Part shown: positions 48,776 to 58,485 of the stretch, one piece after another
How the letters are laid out: each line of letters opens with the position of its first letter
How positions within the stretch are numbered: the stretch's first letter is position 1
DNA from: Thalassospira sp.
Lineage (GTDB): Bacteria > Pseudomonadota > Alphaproteobacteria > Rhodospirillales > Thalassospiraceae
Length of the DNA: 64,000 nt
Direction: 5' to 3'
NCBI RefSeq assembly: GCF_030690045.1
Contig: NZ_JAUYHK010000016.1
Coordinates: 124,001 to 188,000 of the forward strand
Program-made: the position numbers and the translations under genes
Notes under the pieces: model-generated
The model's database searches: none
What the model was told of the DNA's origin: nothing
Seen by the model: only the letters and a program-made list of their open reading frames with translations

Positions 48776-50080
48776 TCACTGTTCGCGAAATGCGCGATCA
48801 AAGCTCTCGGTAATCGGAGCAAACAGATAGGAAAGAATCGTTCTCGCTCCGGTGACGATTTCCAACTGCGCCGCCATGCCAGGATAAAGCGCCATGCCTT
48901 CATGTTCAGCAAGGTTTTCGGCATCAATTTCAACCATCGCCTGAAAATAGGCCCGCCCGTCAGGGTCAGTCAAACGGTCCGGGGACACATCCATCACCAC
49001 CCCCTTGACCGGCGCAAACCAGCGCTGGCTAAAAGCGGTAATGCGGATATTTACACTTAAACCCGGCACCACCACATCAATGTCATTGGGCGAGATGCGC
49101 CCCTCAATCACCAGACGGTCATCAAAGGGAATGATATCAAGAATTTGCGCACCAGGCGGAATCACCCCACCCACGGTGGTGAATTGCAGATTGGTCACCG
49201 TTCCTTCACGGGGCGCACGAATTACGGATCGATCCAACACATCACGTGCCGAACGCAACCGTTCCGTCAAATCCGACAATTCTGCCTGAATGTCGCGCAA
49301 TTCGGTGTTGATTTGCTGCAAGTGGTCGCGCAGCAACTGTGCCTGACCGGCCCGGACCTGTTGAATTTGCTGTTCGGTGCGGGCGATGTCGCTGGCAAAA
49401 CGGCCAATATTGCCCAAAACCTCTACCAAACGGCTTTCCAGCGACAGCAAGCGCGTCCGCCGTTCATATCCCAGATCGACCATTGGTTTGACCATCGCCA
49501 GTTCTTCCTTGACAATGCCCACCTGTTGTTCGGCGGCGGTTTTTTGTTCACGAATGCCGATAATTTCGCGGCGCTGTTCCTTTATTTGCTCGTCATACAG
49601 GGCTAATTCGCCGTGAAAGGCCTTGGTGCGGCTTTGAAACAGCTCGGTTTGCGCCGTCACAATATCGCGATGCAATGGATCATCCAGAATTGCGGGCAAT
49701 TGCAACATATCATCGCCATTGCGTTCGGCCATCAGCCGTGCCTGGGTAGCTATCGCATTCAGATGGCGCTTGGACAATAATTCATAGGTCGCGCTGGCCC
49801 GGGTTTCATCCAGCAGGATCAGGGATTCGTTTGCCGTAACCCTTGCGCCGTTGCGCACCAGAACTGCGCGAATGATTCCGCCTTCAAGATGCTGGATGGT
49901 TTGCCGCCCCGAAAACGGCGCAACCACGCCAGTTGCGGTTGCCGCCGAATTGACCCGCGCCGTCGCCGCCCACACAAAAATCGACCCGAAACCAATAATC
50001 AGAATCAACAGGCCCAGCCGCACCAGCGGCCTGACATCGGTATCAAGCACCCGTGTTTCGGGAAGTTGCACACCGTTCAT
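48776..50080 (-). CDS. Type I secretion membrane fusion protein (HlyD/PrtE family)
   Basis: A 434-residue periplasmic adaptor. A short cytoplasmic N-terminus precedes one membrane segment (about residues 20-40, LVRLGLLILIIGFGSIFVWA). The lipoyl half-motif GRQTIQHLEGGIIRAVLVRNGARVTA follows, then a long helical hairpin rich in Glu, Gln, Arg and Leu (about 90-280). The return half GTVTNLQFTTVGGVIPPGAQILDIIPFDDRLVIEGRI and a C-terminal beta domain complete it. It would bridge the inner-membrane ABC protein to a TolC-type outer-membrane channel, which is not encoded here. Its start overlaps the stop of the ABC gene by four bases, and it ends 179 bases before the RTX gene. Confidence 0.95.
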   Translation of the reverse strand: MNGVQLPETRVLDTDVRPLVRLGLLILIIGFGSIFVWAATARVNSAATATGVVAPFSGRQTIQHLEGGIIRAVLVRNGARVTANESLILLDETRASATYELLSKRHLNAIATQARLMAERNGDDMLQLPAILDDPLHRDIVTAQTELFQSRTKAFHGELALYDEQIKEQRREIIGIREQKTAAEQQVGIVKEELAMVKPMVDLGYERRTRLLSLESRLVEVLGNIGRFASDIARTEQQIQQVRAGQAQLLRDHLQQINTELRDIQAELSDLTERLRSARDVLDRSVIRAPREGTVTNLQFTTVGGVIPPGAQILDIIPFDDRLVIEGRISPNDIDVVVPGLSVNIRITAFSQRWFAPVKGVVMDVSPDRLTDPDGRAYFQAMVEIDAENLAEHEGMALYPGMAAQLEIVTGARTILSYLFAPITESFDRAFREQ

Positions 50081-52176
50081 GCGCCGCCCCCGCGTCGTCG
50101 CCCCGAACCTTCCACCACCCGCAATTCCGGTTTTTGTCCGGGTTTTGGACGTGGCGGCGTCACAATTGGCGGTTCTGGCGGTGTGCGGGTTGCTTCGCGC
50201 ACGGTTTTGCGCTGGCTCAGCTTTGTGCCTGCACTTGCGGCTTTTTTACCCTGACGTTCCGGATCGACCGGGCGCATGGTCATCATGGTGCCACCCGGCG
50301 TTGAACGGGGTGCCGTTTTCACCGCATCCGCAGGGGCCGCGGGCTTCTGTTCGGAGTGCGCAGCAACCGCCCGATTGGGAACAGTAATCTTTTTCGGGGT
50401 GATACGCATTTGCCCGTCAGCTGTTCCGGCGGCGTTTCCCGTCGCTGCCTGTGGCATATCGGGCTGCGCTGCCGGGCCGGAGGATGCCTGCAAATCGGCC
50501 CCGCGTACCGGCACCACCTGAATCTGACCATTGGCCATCGCAATGATGGCATCGGTGCGTGTCAGAACAGCGCGTTCGTGACTGACGATAAAGGTGGTGA
50601 TCCCGGCTCGGCGGACAATTTCCAGCAAGACCGCCATCTGCTTCACACCGCCATCATCAAGGGCGGTTGTCGGTTCATCAAGCAACAACAAACGCGGGCG
50701 GCCATACAGGGCCGCGGCCAGCGCAATCAGTTGGCGTTGACCGCCAGACAGATTGCTGCCACCGCGATCCAGCCGCGTTTCATACCCATCGGCCAGATCG
50801 AGAATGAATTTATGCGCCCCGGCCAGTTCGGCCGCCTGCACGATATCCTTCATCCCGGCATTACCCAGCCGGGCGATGTTTTCCGCAATGGTACCGGGAA
50901 ACAGAAACGGATTTTGCGCCAGATAACCAATCTGCGGTCCGATCAGGGCGCGATCCAGCTTTGATGCCTCAACCTCGTCCAGCTTGACCGATCCTGACCC
51001 CGGCGACCATATGCCAATAATCAGTTTCAACAGGGCCGTTTTACCAACACCGTTAAACCCGGCAATGCCAATCACCTGCCCCGGCCCGACCTTGAAGGAA
51101 AATCCCTTGAACAACACATTCCGGCTGTTGGGCGGGGCAAAAACCAGACGATCCACCGTCACCGCCATGCCCTGCGGCAACTGGCGCGGGACAGCACGTT
51201 GCGGATTTTTTTCCAGTAAAATACGGTTCAGGCGTTCAAACGAATTGCGCGCCGCCGACCATGACCGCCACGCCCCCACCGCCCCGTCAAACGGGGCCAG
51301 GCCGCGCATACCCAAAATCATCGAGGCCACCATGATGCCAATCGTAATGCTTTCGGTCAGCACCAGATAGGCACCGGTGCCGATAAAGGCGACCTGCATG
51401 GCGAGGCGGACAAAATGCGACAGGGTGGTCGATGTGCCGACACGGCGACTGGCCTGTGATTCCCAGTAAAGCGAGTCGGATTGTTCTGCCTGCCAGCGTT
51501 GCCGGGCAGCACTGGTCATGCCCATGGCTTCCATCGCCTCGGCATTGCGCACATAGGTTTCTTCTTGCGCCATGCCGCGATTATGGGATTCCTCGGACCG
51601 GTCAACCGAAATCTTTGCCGAGGCTTCGTTAACAAAGGCAATCAGGATCAGGATGACCGCCCCCGCACAGGCCACCATCCCCAATCGCCAGTCAAAGATG
51701 AAAACAACACCGATATAAACCGGCGCCCACAAAAAATCGATCAGGGCAAACGGCCCCGATCCGGTCAGAAACCCGCGCAAACCATACAAATCGCGCAAGG
51801 GACGTTGCCGGTTTGGAACCCCGCGTGAGGCATTAAAGACAACATGGGCAAACAGATCGCCGCCCAACTGTGTATCGAGCGCCGTGCCGATACGGATCAG
51901 CACGCGGGAGCGCAACTGCTCCATCGCGGCGATAAACAGCAATACAATACCGATCCCCGCCGTCAGCAACGCCAGCGTATCGACGCTGCGGCTGGACAGC
52001 ACCCGGTCAAACACCTGCATCGAATAAATCGGGATAACCATATTCAGGAAATTGATCACCATGCTGAACCCGCCGACAATAGCGATCGAGCGCCAGAACA
52101 ACCGTTCCAGCGGTGTGCGATCTCCCTCGCGGTCCTGCATCTTTTGTGCAGGCCGGATTTTGCCAAGCAAGGCCAT
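50077..52176 (-). CDS. Type I secretion ABC transporter (PrtD/HlyB-like)
   Basis: A 699-residue half-transporter with a fused membrane domain (segments around IAIVGGFSMVINFLNMVIPI, LLTAGIGIVLLFIAAM, IDFLWAPVYIGVVFIFDW and AMQVAFIGTGAYLVL) and an ATPase. Walker A is GFNGVGKTALL, the signature LSGGQRQ, Walker B LLLLDEPTTALDD and the H-loop VSHE. No C39-peptidase or C39-like N-domain is present, as in PrtD types. The last about 135 residues after the ATPase are Pro, Ala, Thr and Arg-rich and look disordered, an extension not usual in PrtD. The ATG at 52176 follows AAGGA; the frame upstream to 52260 is rejected. First gene of the ABC, HlyD, RTX unit. Confidence 0.95.
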   Translation of the reverse strand: MALLGKIRPAQKMQDREGDRTPLERLFWRSIAIVGGFSMVINFLNMVIPIYSMQVFDRVLSSRSVDTLALLTAGIGIVLLFIAAMEQLRSRVLIRIGTALDTQLGGDLFAHVVFNASRGVPNRQRPLRDLYGLRGFLTGSGPFALIDFLWAPVYIGVVFIFDWRLGMVACAGAVILILIAFVNEASAKISVDRSEESHNRGMAQEETYVRNAEAMEAMGMTSAARQRWQAEQSDSLYWESQASRRVGTSTTLSHFVRLAMQVAFIGTGAYLVLTESITIGIMVASMILGMRGLAPFDGAVGAWRSWSAARNSFERLNRILLEKNPQRAVPRQLPQGMAVTVDRLVFAPPNSRNVLFKGFSFKVGPGQVIGIAGFNGVGKTALLKLIIGIWSPGSGSVKLDEVEASKLDRALIGPQIGYLAQNPFLFPGTIAENIARLGNAGMKDIVQAAELAGAHKFILDLADGYETRLDRGGSNLSGGQRQLIALAAALYGRPRLLLLDEPTTALDDGGVKQMAVLLEIVRRAGITTFIVSHERAVLTRTDAIIAMANGQIQVVPVRGADLQASSGPAAQPDMPQAATGNAAGTADGQMRITPKKITVPNRAVAAHSEQKPAAPADAVKTAPRSTPGGTMMTMRPVDPERQGKKAASAGTKLSQRKTVREATRTPPEPPIVTPPRPKPGQKPELRVVEGSGRRRGGGA

Positions 52177-52599
52177 ACCGGTCCTTATCCCCGGCGCGGC
52201 ATTCGCCGCGCCCTTACCCCATAGCGAACAGGCCCGTTGCAAACACAGGCCACGGGCCACCCTATCCAGTTGGACTATTCTAGGAGAACCTATAAGGATG
52301 CGTTAACGAAATCAGACTCTTCGATCCCATACCACCCGGCAGAAAACCTTCGGCACATCCCGCCCTGCATCCCGCAACACCCCGTACATCCGCCGTTTTC
52401 CGCCATCCAGCCCTGCATCATGGCTGCGCATCCATGCGATTTCACCAGTGACCACTATTCCAAACCCGCAAGGCTGCGCCATCCCCCATCCTCCAGGATA
52501 TCGCACCGAATCCGCTACAAAGCCTTGCCCGCCCTGATGATCCTTTCTACATTCCGGACAGGGTATAATCGCCCCCATAACAGAAAGGCCGACCAACCG
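52177..52599. other. Divergent intergenic region
   Basis: A 423-base gap between the start of the ABC exporter gene (minus) and the M48 peptidase gene (plus). It must contain both promoters. I see no convincing gene, hairpin or named operator. The long open frame running through it from 52237 is the out-of-start extension of the peptidase frame. Confidence 0.5.
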
Positions 52600-53466
52600 A
52601 TGCAGCAACTTTCCGGCTTTTTGCAGCGTTTCCTCGCCCTCAGCCCCGGCAGCATATCGCATACCATCCCGCTTTTGGCTTGCATGACCGGTACGCTTGT
52701 TGGCTGCGCCTGGCTTCTGGGCGGGGTATCGATGATGATATCCGCCTTGCTTGCCGTGTTGTTGATGCTGGGTCTCAGCCCGATGATCTCGCCGCAATTC
52801 CTGATGAAGCTGTTGCGTGCCCGGCCTTTGGACGCGGTGCGGTTTCCCGCCGTGTTTGAAATGGCCGGATTGTTGGCCGAACGGGCGGGGCTGGGTTATC
52901 GCCCGCATCTGTTTTTGCTGCCGGGCAAGGGGGTGAATGCGATTACCACCGGCACCGATCAGGATACCACCATCGCCCTGTCGTCGGATGCGGTTCACAG
53001 CCTTTCCCCCCGGCAATTGCGCGCCGTTCTGGCCCATGAAATCGCCCACGCATGGCACAGCGACACCCGCATTTTAATGATGACCGATGTCTTGCACCGG
53101 GCGACGTGGACCCTGGCGATCTTCGGACTTTTGATGTTCATGTTCAGCGATGCCAACCCGCCAATCTGGATGGTGTTACTATTCGGGGCCAGCCCATCGA
53201 TCAGTTTTCTGTTCCAGCGTGCCGTAATCCGCGACCGCGAATTTGCCGCCGATCATGGAGCCAGCGACCTTTTGGGCGGCCCTGAAGACATGATTGACGC
53301 CCTGCTGCATATCGACCAGATCAACCGCCGCACGCTGCGCCTGCTGCCTTATCGCAGCACCCAACCGCCCTCGCTGTTTGATACCCACCCATCGGTCAGT
53401 GCGCGGATCGCGGCGCTCAAGGCCCTGAAACCCCATATTTGGCAGGGGTTTTTCACCCGCCCCTGA
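52600..53466 (+). CDS. M48-family membrane zinc metalloprotease (HtpX-like)
   Basis: A 288-residue integral membrane peptidase. Two hydrophobic segments near residues 20-65 precede the catalytic region: SPRQLRAVLAHEIAHAWHSD, with the zinc motif HEIAH (His146, Glu147, His150). Further membrane segments near 165-205 follow, and then DREFAADHGASDLLG, whose Glu is the third zinc ligand. The DTHPSVSARIAALKAL ending is typical of HtpX. Family members degrade misfolded membrane proteins in the inner membrane. It is shorter and more divergent at the N-terminus than E. coli HtpX, so the precise role is unsure. The ATG at 52600 is chosen because the preceding frame lacks membrane-protein character. Confidence 0.86.
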   Translation: MQQLSGFLQRFLALSPGSISHTIPLLACMTGTLVGCAWLLGGVSMMISALLAVLLMLGLSPMISPQFLMKLLRARPLDAVRFPAVFEMAGLLAERAGLGYRPHLFLLPGKGVNAITTGTDQDTTIALSSDAVHSLSPRQLRAVLAHEIAHAWHSDTRILMMTDVLHRATWTLAIFGLLMFMFSDANPPIWMVLLFGASPSISFLFQRAVIRDREFAADHGASDLLGGPEDMIDALLHIDQINRRTLRLLPYRSTQPPSLFDTHPSVSARIAALKALKPHIWQGFFTRP

Positions 53467-53577
53467 TACCCGCCCAAACGCCTTGCCGATATTGCAAGAT
53501 GCACAACCGATGCCGGGGCGCTATGGTAGCGCCTGCGCGAATGATATTCCCTGACATCTTGCCTCAAAGGATGCCCC

Positions 53578-54270
53578 ATGCCGACCCTTGCCATGCTCAG
53601 CGAACTGATCCCGGTTTTTGTCACATTGTTTGTGATTGTCGATCCGCTGGGGCTGGTGCCGGTTTTTATCGTCCTCACACAAGGCACAACGGCGGCCCAT
53701 CGCCGCCGCATGGCAATTCGCGCCACAGTTACCAGTTTTCTGATCCTTGCGGCCTTTGCGCTGATTGGTGAAAGCCTTTTGGGGATTTTCGGCATTCATA
53801 TGCCTGCCTTTCGCATCGCGGGTGGCACATTGCTGTTTTTGATTGCACTGGAAATGCTGTTTGAACGGCGCGGCAAAAAACGCAATGAACGCGCCGAACA
53901 GGTTCATCAGGAACTTGAAAGCGACCATGCGACCGAACCGGCGGGCCAGCCCGCAGCAAAAACCGAAGACGACCCCGAAGATATTTCGATTTTTCCGATG
54001 TCGATCCCGTTTCTGTCCGGACCGGGGTCGATTGCCACGGTTATGCTTCTGATGGGGAAATATGAAGGCAGTGTCGTCATGCAGATCGGCGTGATTGGCG
54101 TCGTCGCCCTAGTGATGATCACCGCCCTTGTGATGTTTTTACTGTCAAACCTTGTTGCCAAACGCCTCAGCCCCACCGTCGCCACGGTCATTTCCCGACT
54201 GCTTGGCATGATTCTGGCCGCCCTTGCGGTGCAGTTTATCATTGACGGGATCAAGCAGGCATTTTTCTGA
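53578..54270 (+). CDS. MarC family inner-membrane protein
   Basis: A 230-residue protein with six predicted membrane segments. It begins ELIPVFVTLFVIVDPLGLVPVFIVLTQG, the strongly conserved MarC N-terminus with the NxxxP-like VDPLG turn. GESLLGIFGIHMPAFRIAGG and SIPFLSGPGSIATVMLLMG are further family stretches. A charged loop of about 45 residues (Arg/Lys/Glu-rich) sits between the third and fourth helices. Despite its name the family has no proven link to multiple antibiotic resistance; transport has been suggested but not shown. It is 111 bases after the peptidase gene and may share its transcript; a terminator follows. Confidence 0.9.
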   Translation: MPTLAMLSELIPVFVTLFVIVDPLGLVPVFIVLTQGTTAAHRRRMAIRATVTSFLILAAFALIGESLLGIFGIHMPAFRIAGGTLLFLIALEMLFERRGKKRNERAEQVHQELESDHATEPAGQPAAKTEDDPEDISIFPMSIPFLSGPGSIATVMLLMGKYEGSVVMQIGVIGVVALVMITALVMFLLSNLVAKRLSPTVATVISRLLGMILAALAVQFIIDGIKQAFF

Positions 54271-54363
54271 AACATCCCGACCCCAAAACTCCTATAATCA
54301 GAGCTATCACCACTACGAATCTGATTGGTATCGAGACGAAGCTTTTAAAAACAAACAAATAAG

Positions 54364-54395
54364 AACGGGATGTGTTTTCACACATCCCGTTTTTC
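54364..54395. terminator. Bidirectional terminator between the MarC gene and mdeB
   Basis: Perfect 11-base arms AACGGGATGTG and CACATCCCGTT with a 6-base loop. The plus strand continues TTTTC, and the minus strand TTCTTATTTG. It lies between two convergent genes. Confidence 0.82.
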
Positions 54396-54415
54396 AATTG
54401 CCTCAGCAGATTACA

Positions 54416-56797
54416 TTAATCCCACCGCCGCGCTGCCCTTATGATGGCATCGGCGTCAATCTGGTAATGATGATACAGATCTATGCTGTCACCACACTGG
54501 CCAAAGGCGTTGACACCCAGCGGGGCCACCGCATGACCGCGCACCGACCCCAGCCACGCAAGGGCCGCCGGGTGGCCGTCAATCACGGTGATCAGGCGGG
54601 CGTCTTTCGCCAGCGGTTTCAGCAAATCCTCGACATGGGCCATACGGCCATCGGATTTGCCCGCAAGGCGGGCGCGTTCCATATCTTGCCATTCGTTATA
54701 AAGCCGGTCGGTTGATGTAACGGCCAAAAGGCCCAGACCGGAATGATCATCCTGCAATTTCTCCCAAGCGGTCAGGGCATCAGGCGTCATCGCCCCACAC
54801 ACAGCAATCGCCATTTTGCAAGCATCCCCCGGTTCGCGCAGCCAGTAACCACCGCGCACAATCGCCGAGCGGGTGGCAGCATCCAGCACGCGGTCGGGCT
54901 GCGTTACCGGCTTGGTGGACAGGCGCAAATAAACCGATCCACCGTCCGGATCCTGCATATGATCAAACGACCACCCCATAATTTCCGCCAGTTCATCGCC
55001 ATAGCCGGGTTCAAAACTGGTCAGGCCCGGCTGCCCCATGCCGATCATCGGGGTGGAAATGGATTGATGCGCCCCGCCTTCGGGGGCAAGGGTGATGCCA
55101 CTGGGCGTTGCCACCACCATAAAACGCGCATCCTGATAACAGGCATAATTCAACGCATCCAGACCGCGCGCAATAAACGGATCATATAGCGTGCCAATCG
55201 GAAAGAGCCGTTGCCCGAACAGGCTGTGCGACAGGCCAAGGGCGGCAAGATTCAAAAACAGATTGTTTTCGGCAATGCCCAGCTCCACATGCTGCCCGTC
55301 GGGCGAACGGATCCATTTTTGCGCCGAGGGCACCTTGCGATCACGAAATTCATCGGCAAGGTTTTCCCGCGCAAACAGCCCGCGCTGATTAACAAACCCG
55401 CCCAGATTGGTTGATACAGTGACATCGGGTGAGGTCGTGACAATCCGGTCTGCCAGCGCCTCCTTGGATTTCGCCAGTTCATTGAGGATTTTTCCAAACA
55501 CTTCCTGCGTGCTGGCAACATCACTGCGCTGATAGGGCATGGCGGGAATGGTGATGACATCGGCCGGTTTGCCACGTGGCTTGCCGTCATTAAACGGGGC
55601 GGCATCGATATAGGCACGCAAATCGGCCTCATCCACATCCAGCCCGGCGGTGATATCCCATTCCGCCCCCTGGGCAATATTGTTGATCGCCCGGAAGGCT
55701 TCCATCTGTGGAATATTCATCAGGCCCGCATGATTGTCCTTATGCCCCTGCAATGGCAGGCCATAACCCTTGACCGTATAGGCGATAAACACCGTCGGTT
55801 TGTCATCGGGGACATTTTCAAAGGCATTCAGCACTGCCTCCATGCAATGCCCACCCAGATTGGTCATCAGATCATGCAGGGCATCATCGTCATAATCGCC
55901 CAGAAGGCTTGCCAGCGCATTATCGCCTTGCATATCGGTCAATATCTGTTTGCGCCATGCCGCCCCGCCCTGAAAGGTCAGGGCGGAATAAATGTCATTC
56001 GGCGCTTCGTTCAGCCATTTTTTAAGCGATTTCCCACCCGGCTTGCCAAAGGCGTCATGCAGCTTGCGGCCATATTTGATGGTGATAACGTTCCAGCCCA
56101 CCGCCCGGAAAAACCGGCCAATCACCCGAAACAGATGGGCGTCAATCATGCCGTCAAGGCTTTGGCGGTTATAATCGATCACCCACCAGACATTGCGAAT
56201 GTCATGTTTCCAGGTATCAAGCAACGCCTCGTAAATATTGCCTTCATCCAGTTCGGCATCGCCCACCAAGGCAACCATGCGTCCCGGAATTTCATCCTGT
56301 GGTAACATGTTTTTATAGCGCAGATAATCCTGTGTCAGGGCGGCAAAATTGGTGACCGCTGCCCCAAGGCCAACCGACCCGGTGGAAAAATCCACCATAT
56401 CGCCATCCTTGGTCCGTGACGGATAGGATTGCGCCCCGCCAAATGACCTGAAATTTTCCAGTTTTTCGCGGCTTTGACGCCCAAAAAGATAGTTGATCGC
56501 GTGGAATACCGGCGATGCATGCGGCTTGACCGCAACCCGGTCTTGCGGACGCAGCACATTGAAATAAAGGGCCGTCATCAAAGTGGTCATCGACGCACAA
56601 CTGGCCTGATGGCCACCAACTTTGATGCCATCACGTTTGGGCCGGATATGATTGGCGTTATGGATGGTCCAGCTTGCCAACCAGCGCACCTTGCGTTCCA
56701 GCGCGCCCAGCATTGCAAGGTCTTTGGCACTGGCCTTGCTGCCGGTCGTGCTTTCGATCATCTCGCCTTCGGTCGCTGTTGCTGTTTGTGCCGCCAT
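54416..56797 (-). CDS. mdeB: E1-type 2-oxoacid dehydrogenase, MdeB-like (2-oxobutyrate decarboxylase candidate)
   Basis: A 793-residue thiamine diphosphate enzyme related to the homodimeric pyruvate dehydrogenase E1 (AceE), somewhat shorter than AceE. The TPP motif GDAELDEGNIYEALL...NRQSLDG is present; RDGIKVGGHQASCAS, FSTGSVGLGAAVTNFA, YTVKGYGLPLQGHKDNHAG and GEAENNLFL-like GIAENNLFL match the family. It follows methionine gamma-lyase on the same strand, the same pairing as mdeA-mdeB of Pseudomonas putida, where MdeB handles 2-oxobutyrate. I therefore favour that substrate over pyruvate. E2 and E3 genes are not nearby. The ATG at 56797 follows GGGAG; a GTG two codons earlier is possible. A weak terminator separates it from mdeA, so it may have its own promoter. 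Confidence 0.83.
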   Translation of the reverse strand: MAAQTATATEGEMIESTTGSKASAKDLAMLGALERKVRWLASWTIHNANHIRPKRDGIKVGGHQASCASMTTLMTALYFNVLRPQDRVAVKPHASPVFHAINYLFGRQSREKLENFRSFGGAQSYPSRTKDGDMVDFSTGSVGLGAAVTNFAALTQDYLRYKNMLPQDEIPGRMVALVGDAELDEGNIYEALLDTWKHDIRNVWWVIDYNRQSLDGMIDAHLFRVIGRFFRAVGWNVITIKYGRKLHDAFGKPGGKSLKKWLNEAPNDIYSALTFQGGAAWRKQILTDMQGDNALASLLGDYDDDALHDLMTNLGGHCMEAVLNAFENVPDDKPTVFIAYTVKGYGLPLQGHKDNHAGLMNIPQMEAFRAINNIAQGAEWDITAGLDVDEADLRAYIDAAPFNDGKPRGKPADVITIPAMPYQRSDVASTQEVFGKILNELAKSKEALADRIVTTSPDVTVSTNLGGFVNQRGLFARENLADEFRDRKVPSAQKWIRSPDGQHVELGIAENNLFLNLAALGLSHSLFGQRLFPIGTLYDPFIARGLDALNYACYQDARFMVVATPSGITLAPEGGAHQSISTPMIGMGQPGLTSFEPGYGDELAEIMGWSFDHMQDPDGGSVYLRLSTKPVTQPDRVLDAATRSAIVRGGYWLREPGDACKMAIAVCGAMTPDALTAWEKLQDDHSGLGLLAVTSTDRLYNEWQDMERARLAGKSDGRMAHVEDLLKPLAKDARLITVIDGHPAALAWLGSVRGHAVAPLGVNAFGQCGDSIDLYHHYQIDADAIIRAARRWD

Positions 56798-57015
56798 AAT
56801 CACTTTCTCCCGCTCAGGTCATATCCATGCGCGGCGGTTCTGCCCGCTGTTTGCGCATCGCAATTCGGTATTGATTTGCTGATTTTTATCGCGATTGCCG
56901 ATCAATCAAGCGAAATGATCGTCTTTCGTAGCATCAGCGAAACTTTTGAAAAATCTTCGCTGGCGCGACGCAATTTCCGGTGATTTTGTCGAATGCGCCA
57001 CCGCGCGCCAAATCA

Positions 57016-57037
57016 CAAAAACCGGACAAAAATCCGG
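57016..57037 (-). terminator. Weak terminator after mdeA
   Basis: Arms CCGGA and TCCGG with a 6-base loop, followed on the minus strand by TTTTTG, about 40 bases past the mdeA stop. The short stem suggests partial read-through into mdeB. Confidence 0.5.
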
Positions 57038-57076
57038 CGCGATTCGCCAATGCGACCGCGCCGGATATGGTTGTGG

Positions 57077-58294
57077 TTATTCTGCCGCCAGTTTCATCGC
57101 GCTATCGTCGAGTGCGTTTTCCAGATCGGCCAGAATATCGTCAATCGATTCCAGACCGGCTGAAATGCGGATCAGGCCATCGGTAATCTGATATTTTGCG
57201 CGTTCTTCGGCGCTATAGGTCGAATGGGTCATGCTGGCCGGATGCTGGATCAAGGTTTCGGCATCGCCAAGACTGACCGCACGGGTAATCAGTTTCAGGC
57301 CATTCATCAATTTGCGACCTTGCTCGATCCCGCCTTTCAGTTCAAAGGCAATCATGCCGCCAAACCGCGCCATCTGGCGTTTGGCAAGGTCATGTTGGGC
57401 AAAACTGGCAAGGCCGGGATAATAAACGCGGTCTATCTTCGGATGTGCTTCCAGAAACGCCGCGATTTTTTCAGCATTGTCGCAATGACGCTCCATCCGC
57501 AGTTCTAGCGTTTTAAGCCCGCGCAGCACCAGATTGGCATCCTGCGGCGACAAAACCGCCCCGGTCATGTCCTTGAGCCCGACCAGACGGATCGGTTCCA
57601 ATTCTTCGGCCGATCCAACCACCGCACCGGCCATCAAATCGCCATGCCCGCCCAGATATTTGGTGGCCGAATGCACAACAATATCGGCCCCCTGTTCCAG
57701 CGGACGTTGCAAATACGGGGTGCAATAGGTGTTATCAACGACGACTTTCGCACCATGTTTGTGGGCGATTTCCGAAATGGCAGCAATATCGACCAGGCGC
57801 ATATTGGGATTGGCCGGGGTTTCAAAATAAACCACCTTGGTTTTATCCGAAATCGCCGCTTCAAGATTTTTCGGATCGGTCAGATCGACATGCGTGTGTT
57901 TAACACCAAACCGTTCCAGCCCGTGGCGGAAAAACGCAAAGGTGCAGCCATAAAGGGTCCGATCAACAATCACCTCGTCGCCCGGTGAAATCAGCGTCCA
58001 GAAAACCGAAGTAATCGCCCCCATGCCCGATGCGGTGGCAATCGCCGCCTCGCCACCTTCCAGAACCGCAAGGCGGTCTTCCAGAAGGGCCAGTGTCGGA
58101 TTGCCGATCCGCGAATAGATATAGCCCTTTTCCTCGCCCGCAAACATCCGCCCGCCCTGTTCTGCCGTATCAAAGGCAAAGGTCGAACTCATATAAACCG
58201 GCGGGTTCAGGGCACCATTATGGCTGGCGGGATCATAGCCATGATGAATGGCGCGGGTGGCAAAGCCGGTTTTGGCATTGTGCGAAATCGACAT
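57077..58294 (-). CDS. mdeA: Methionine gamma-lyase (PLP-dependent)
   Basis: A 405-residue enzyme that splits L-methionine into methanethiol, ammonia and 2-oxobutyrate. It matches the Pseudomonas putida enzyme residue for residue at the active site with an offset of one: Tyr60 and Arg62 in YSRIGNPT, Tyr115 and the methionine-lyase-specific Cys117 in [12 protein letters not shown]-binding Lys212 in [11 protein letters not shown], and Lys241-Asp242 in [12 protein letters not shown]. The Cys and Lys-Asp pair argue against cystathionine gamma-lyase or synthase. The ATG at 58294 follows GGGAG; an ATG five codons upstream includes that site and is rejected. It is divergent from a TyrR-like activator, with three candidate operators in the 212-base gap. 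Confidence 0.94.
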   Translation of the reverse strand: MSISHNAKTGFATRAIHHGYDPASHNGALNPPVYMSSTFAFDTAEQGGRMFAGEEKGYIYSRIGNPTLALLEDRLAVLEGGEAAIATASGMGAITSVFWTLISPGDEVIVDRTLYGCTFAFFRHGLERFGVKHTHVDLTDPKNLEAAISDKTKVVYFETPANPNMRLVDIAAISEIAHKHGAKVVVDNTYCTPYLQRPLEQGADIVVHSATKYLGGHGDLMAGAVVGSAEELEPIRLVGLKDMTGAVLSPQDANLVLRGLKTLELRMERHCDNAEKIAAFLEAHPKIDRVYYPGLASFAQHDLAKRQMARFGGMIAFELKGGIEQGRKLMNGLKLITRAVSLGDAETLIQHPASMTHSTYSAEERAKYQITDGLIRISAGLESIDDILADLENALDDSAMKLAAE

Positions 58295-58392
58295 GAAAGG
58301 CACTCCCATTGATGATTGTTTCTATCCCCATCAACGCAAGAGCCATGCCATACAGAACAGCCTTGAAATTCAATGACTTGATAAATTGGCGC

Positions 58393-58410
58393 CGTAAACA
58401 ATAATTTACG
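58393..58410. promoter_or_regulatory. TyrR-box-like palindrome 1
   Basis: CGTAAACAATAATTTACG, a perfect palindrome in its arms CGTAAA-N6-TTTACG. It differs from the TyrR consensus TGTAAA-N6-TTTACA only at the two outermost bases. It lies about 100 bases upstream of mdeA. Confidence 0.65.
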
Positions 58411-58466
58411 ATTTCTTCCAAAATTCAGAATTGACCTGTTTCCTCTGGAAAACCGGGGTTTATTAA

Positions 58467-58484
58467 CGTACAAATATCTTTACG
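58467..58484. promoter_or_regulatory. TyrR-box-like palindrome 2 (weak)
   Basis: CGTACAAATATCTTTACG matches the TyrR consensus at 9 of 12 arm positions. It lies 19 bases from the strong box 3, like the strong/weak box pairs known for TyrR. Confidence 0.5.
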
Positions 58485-58485
58485 T

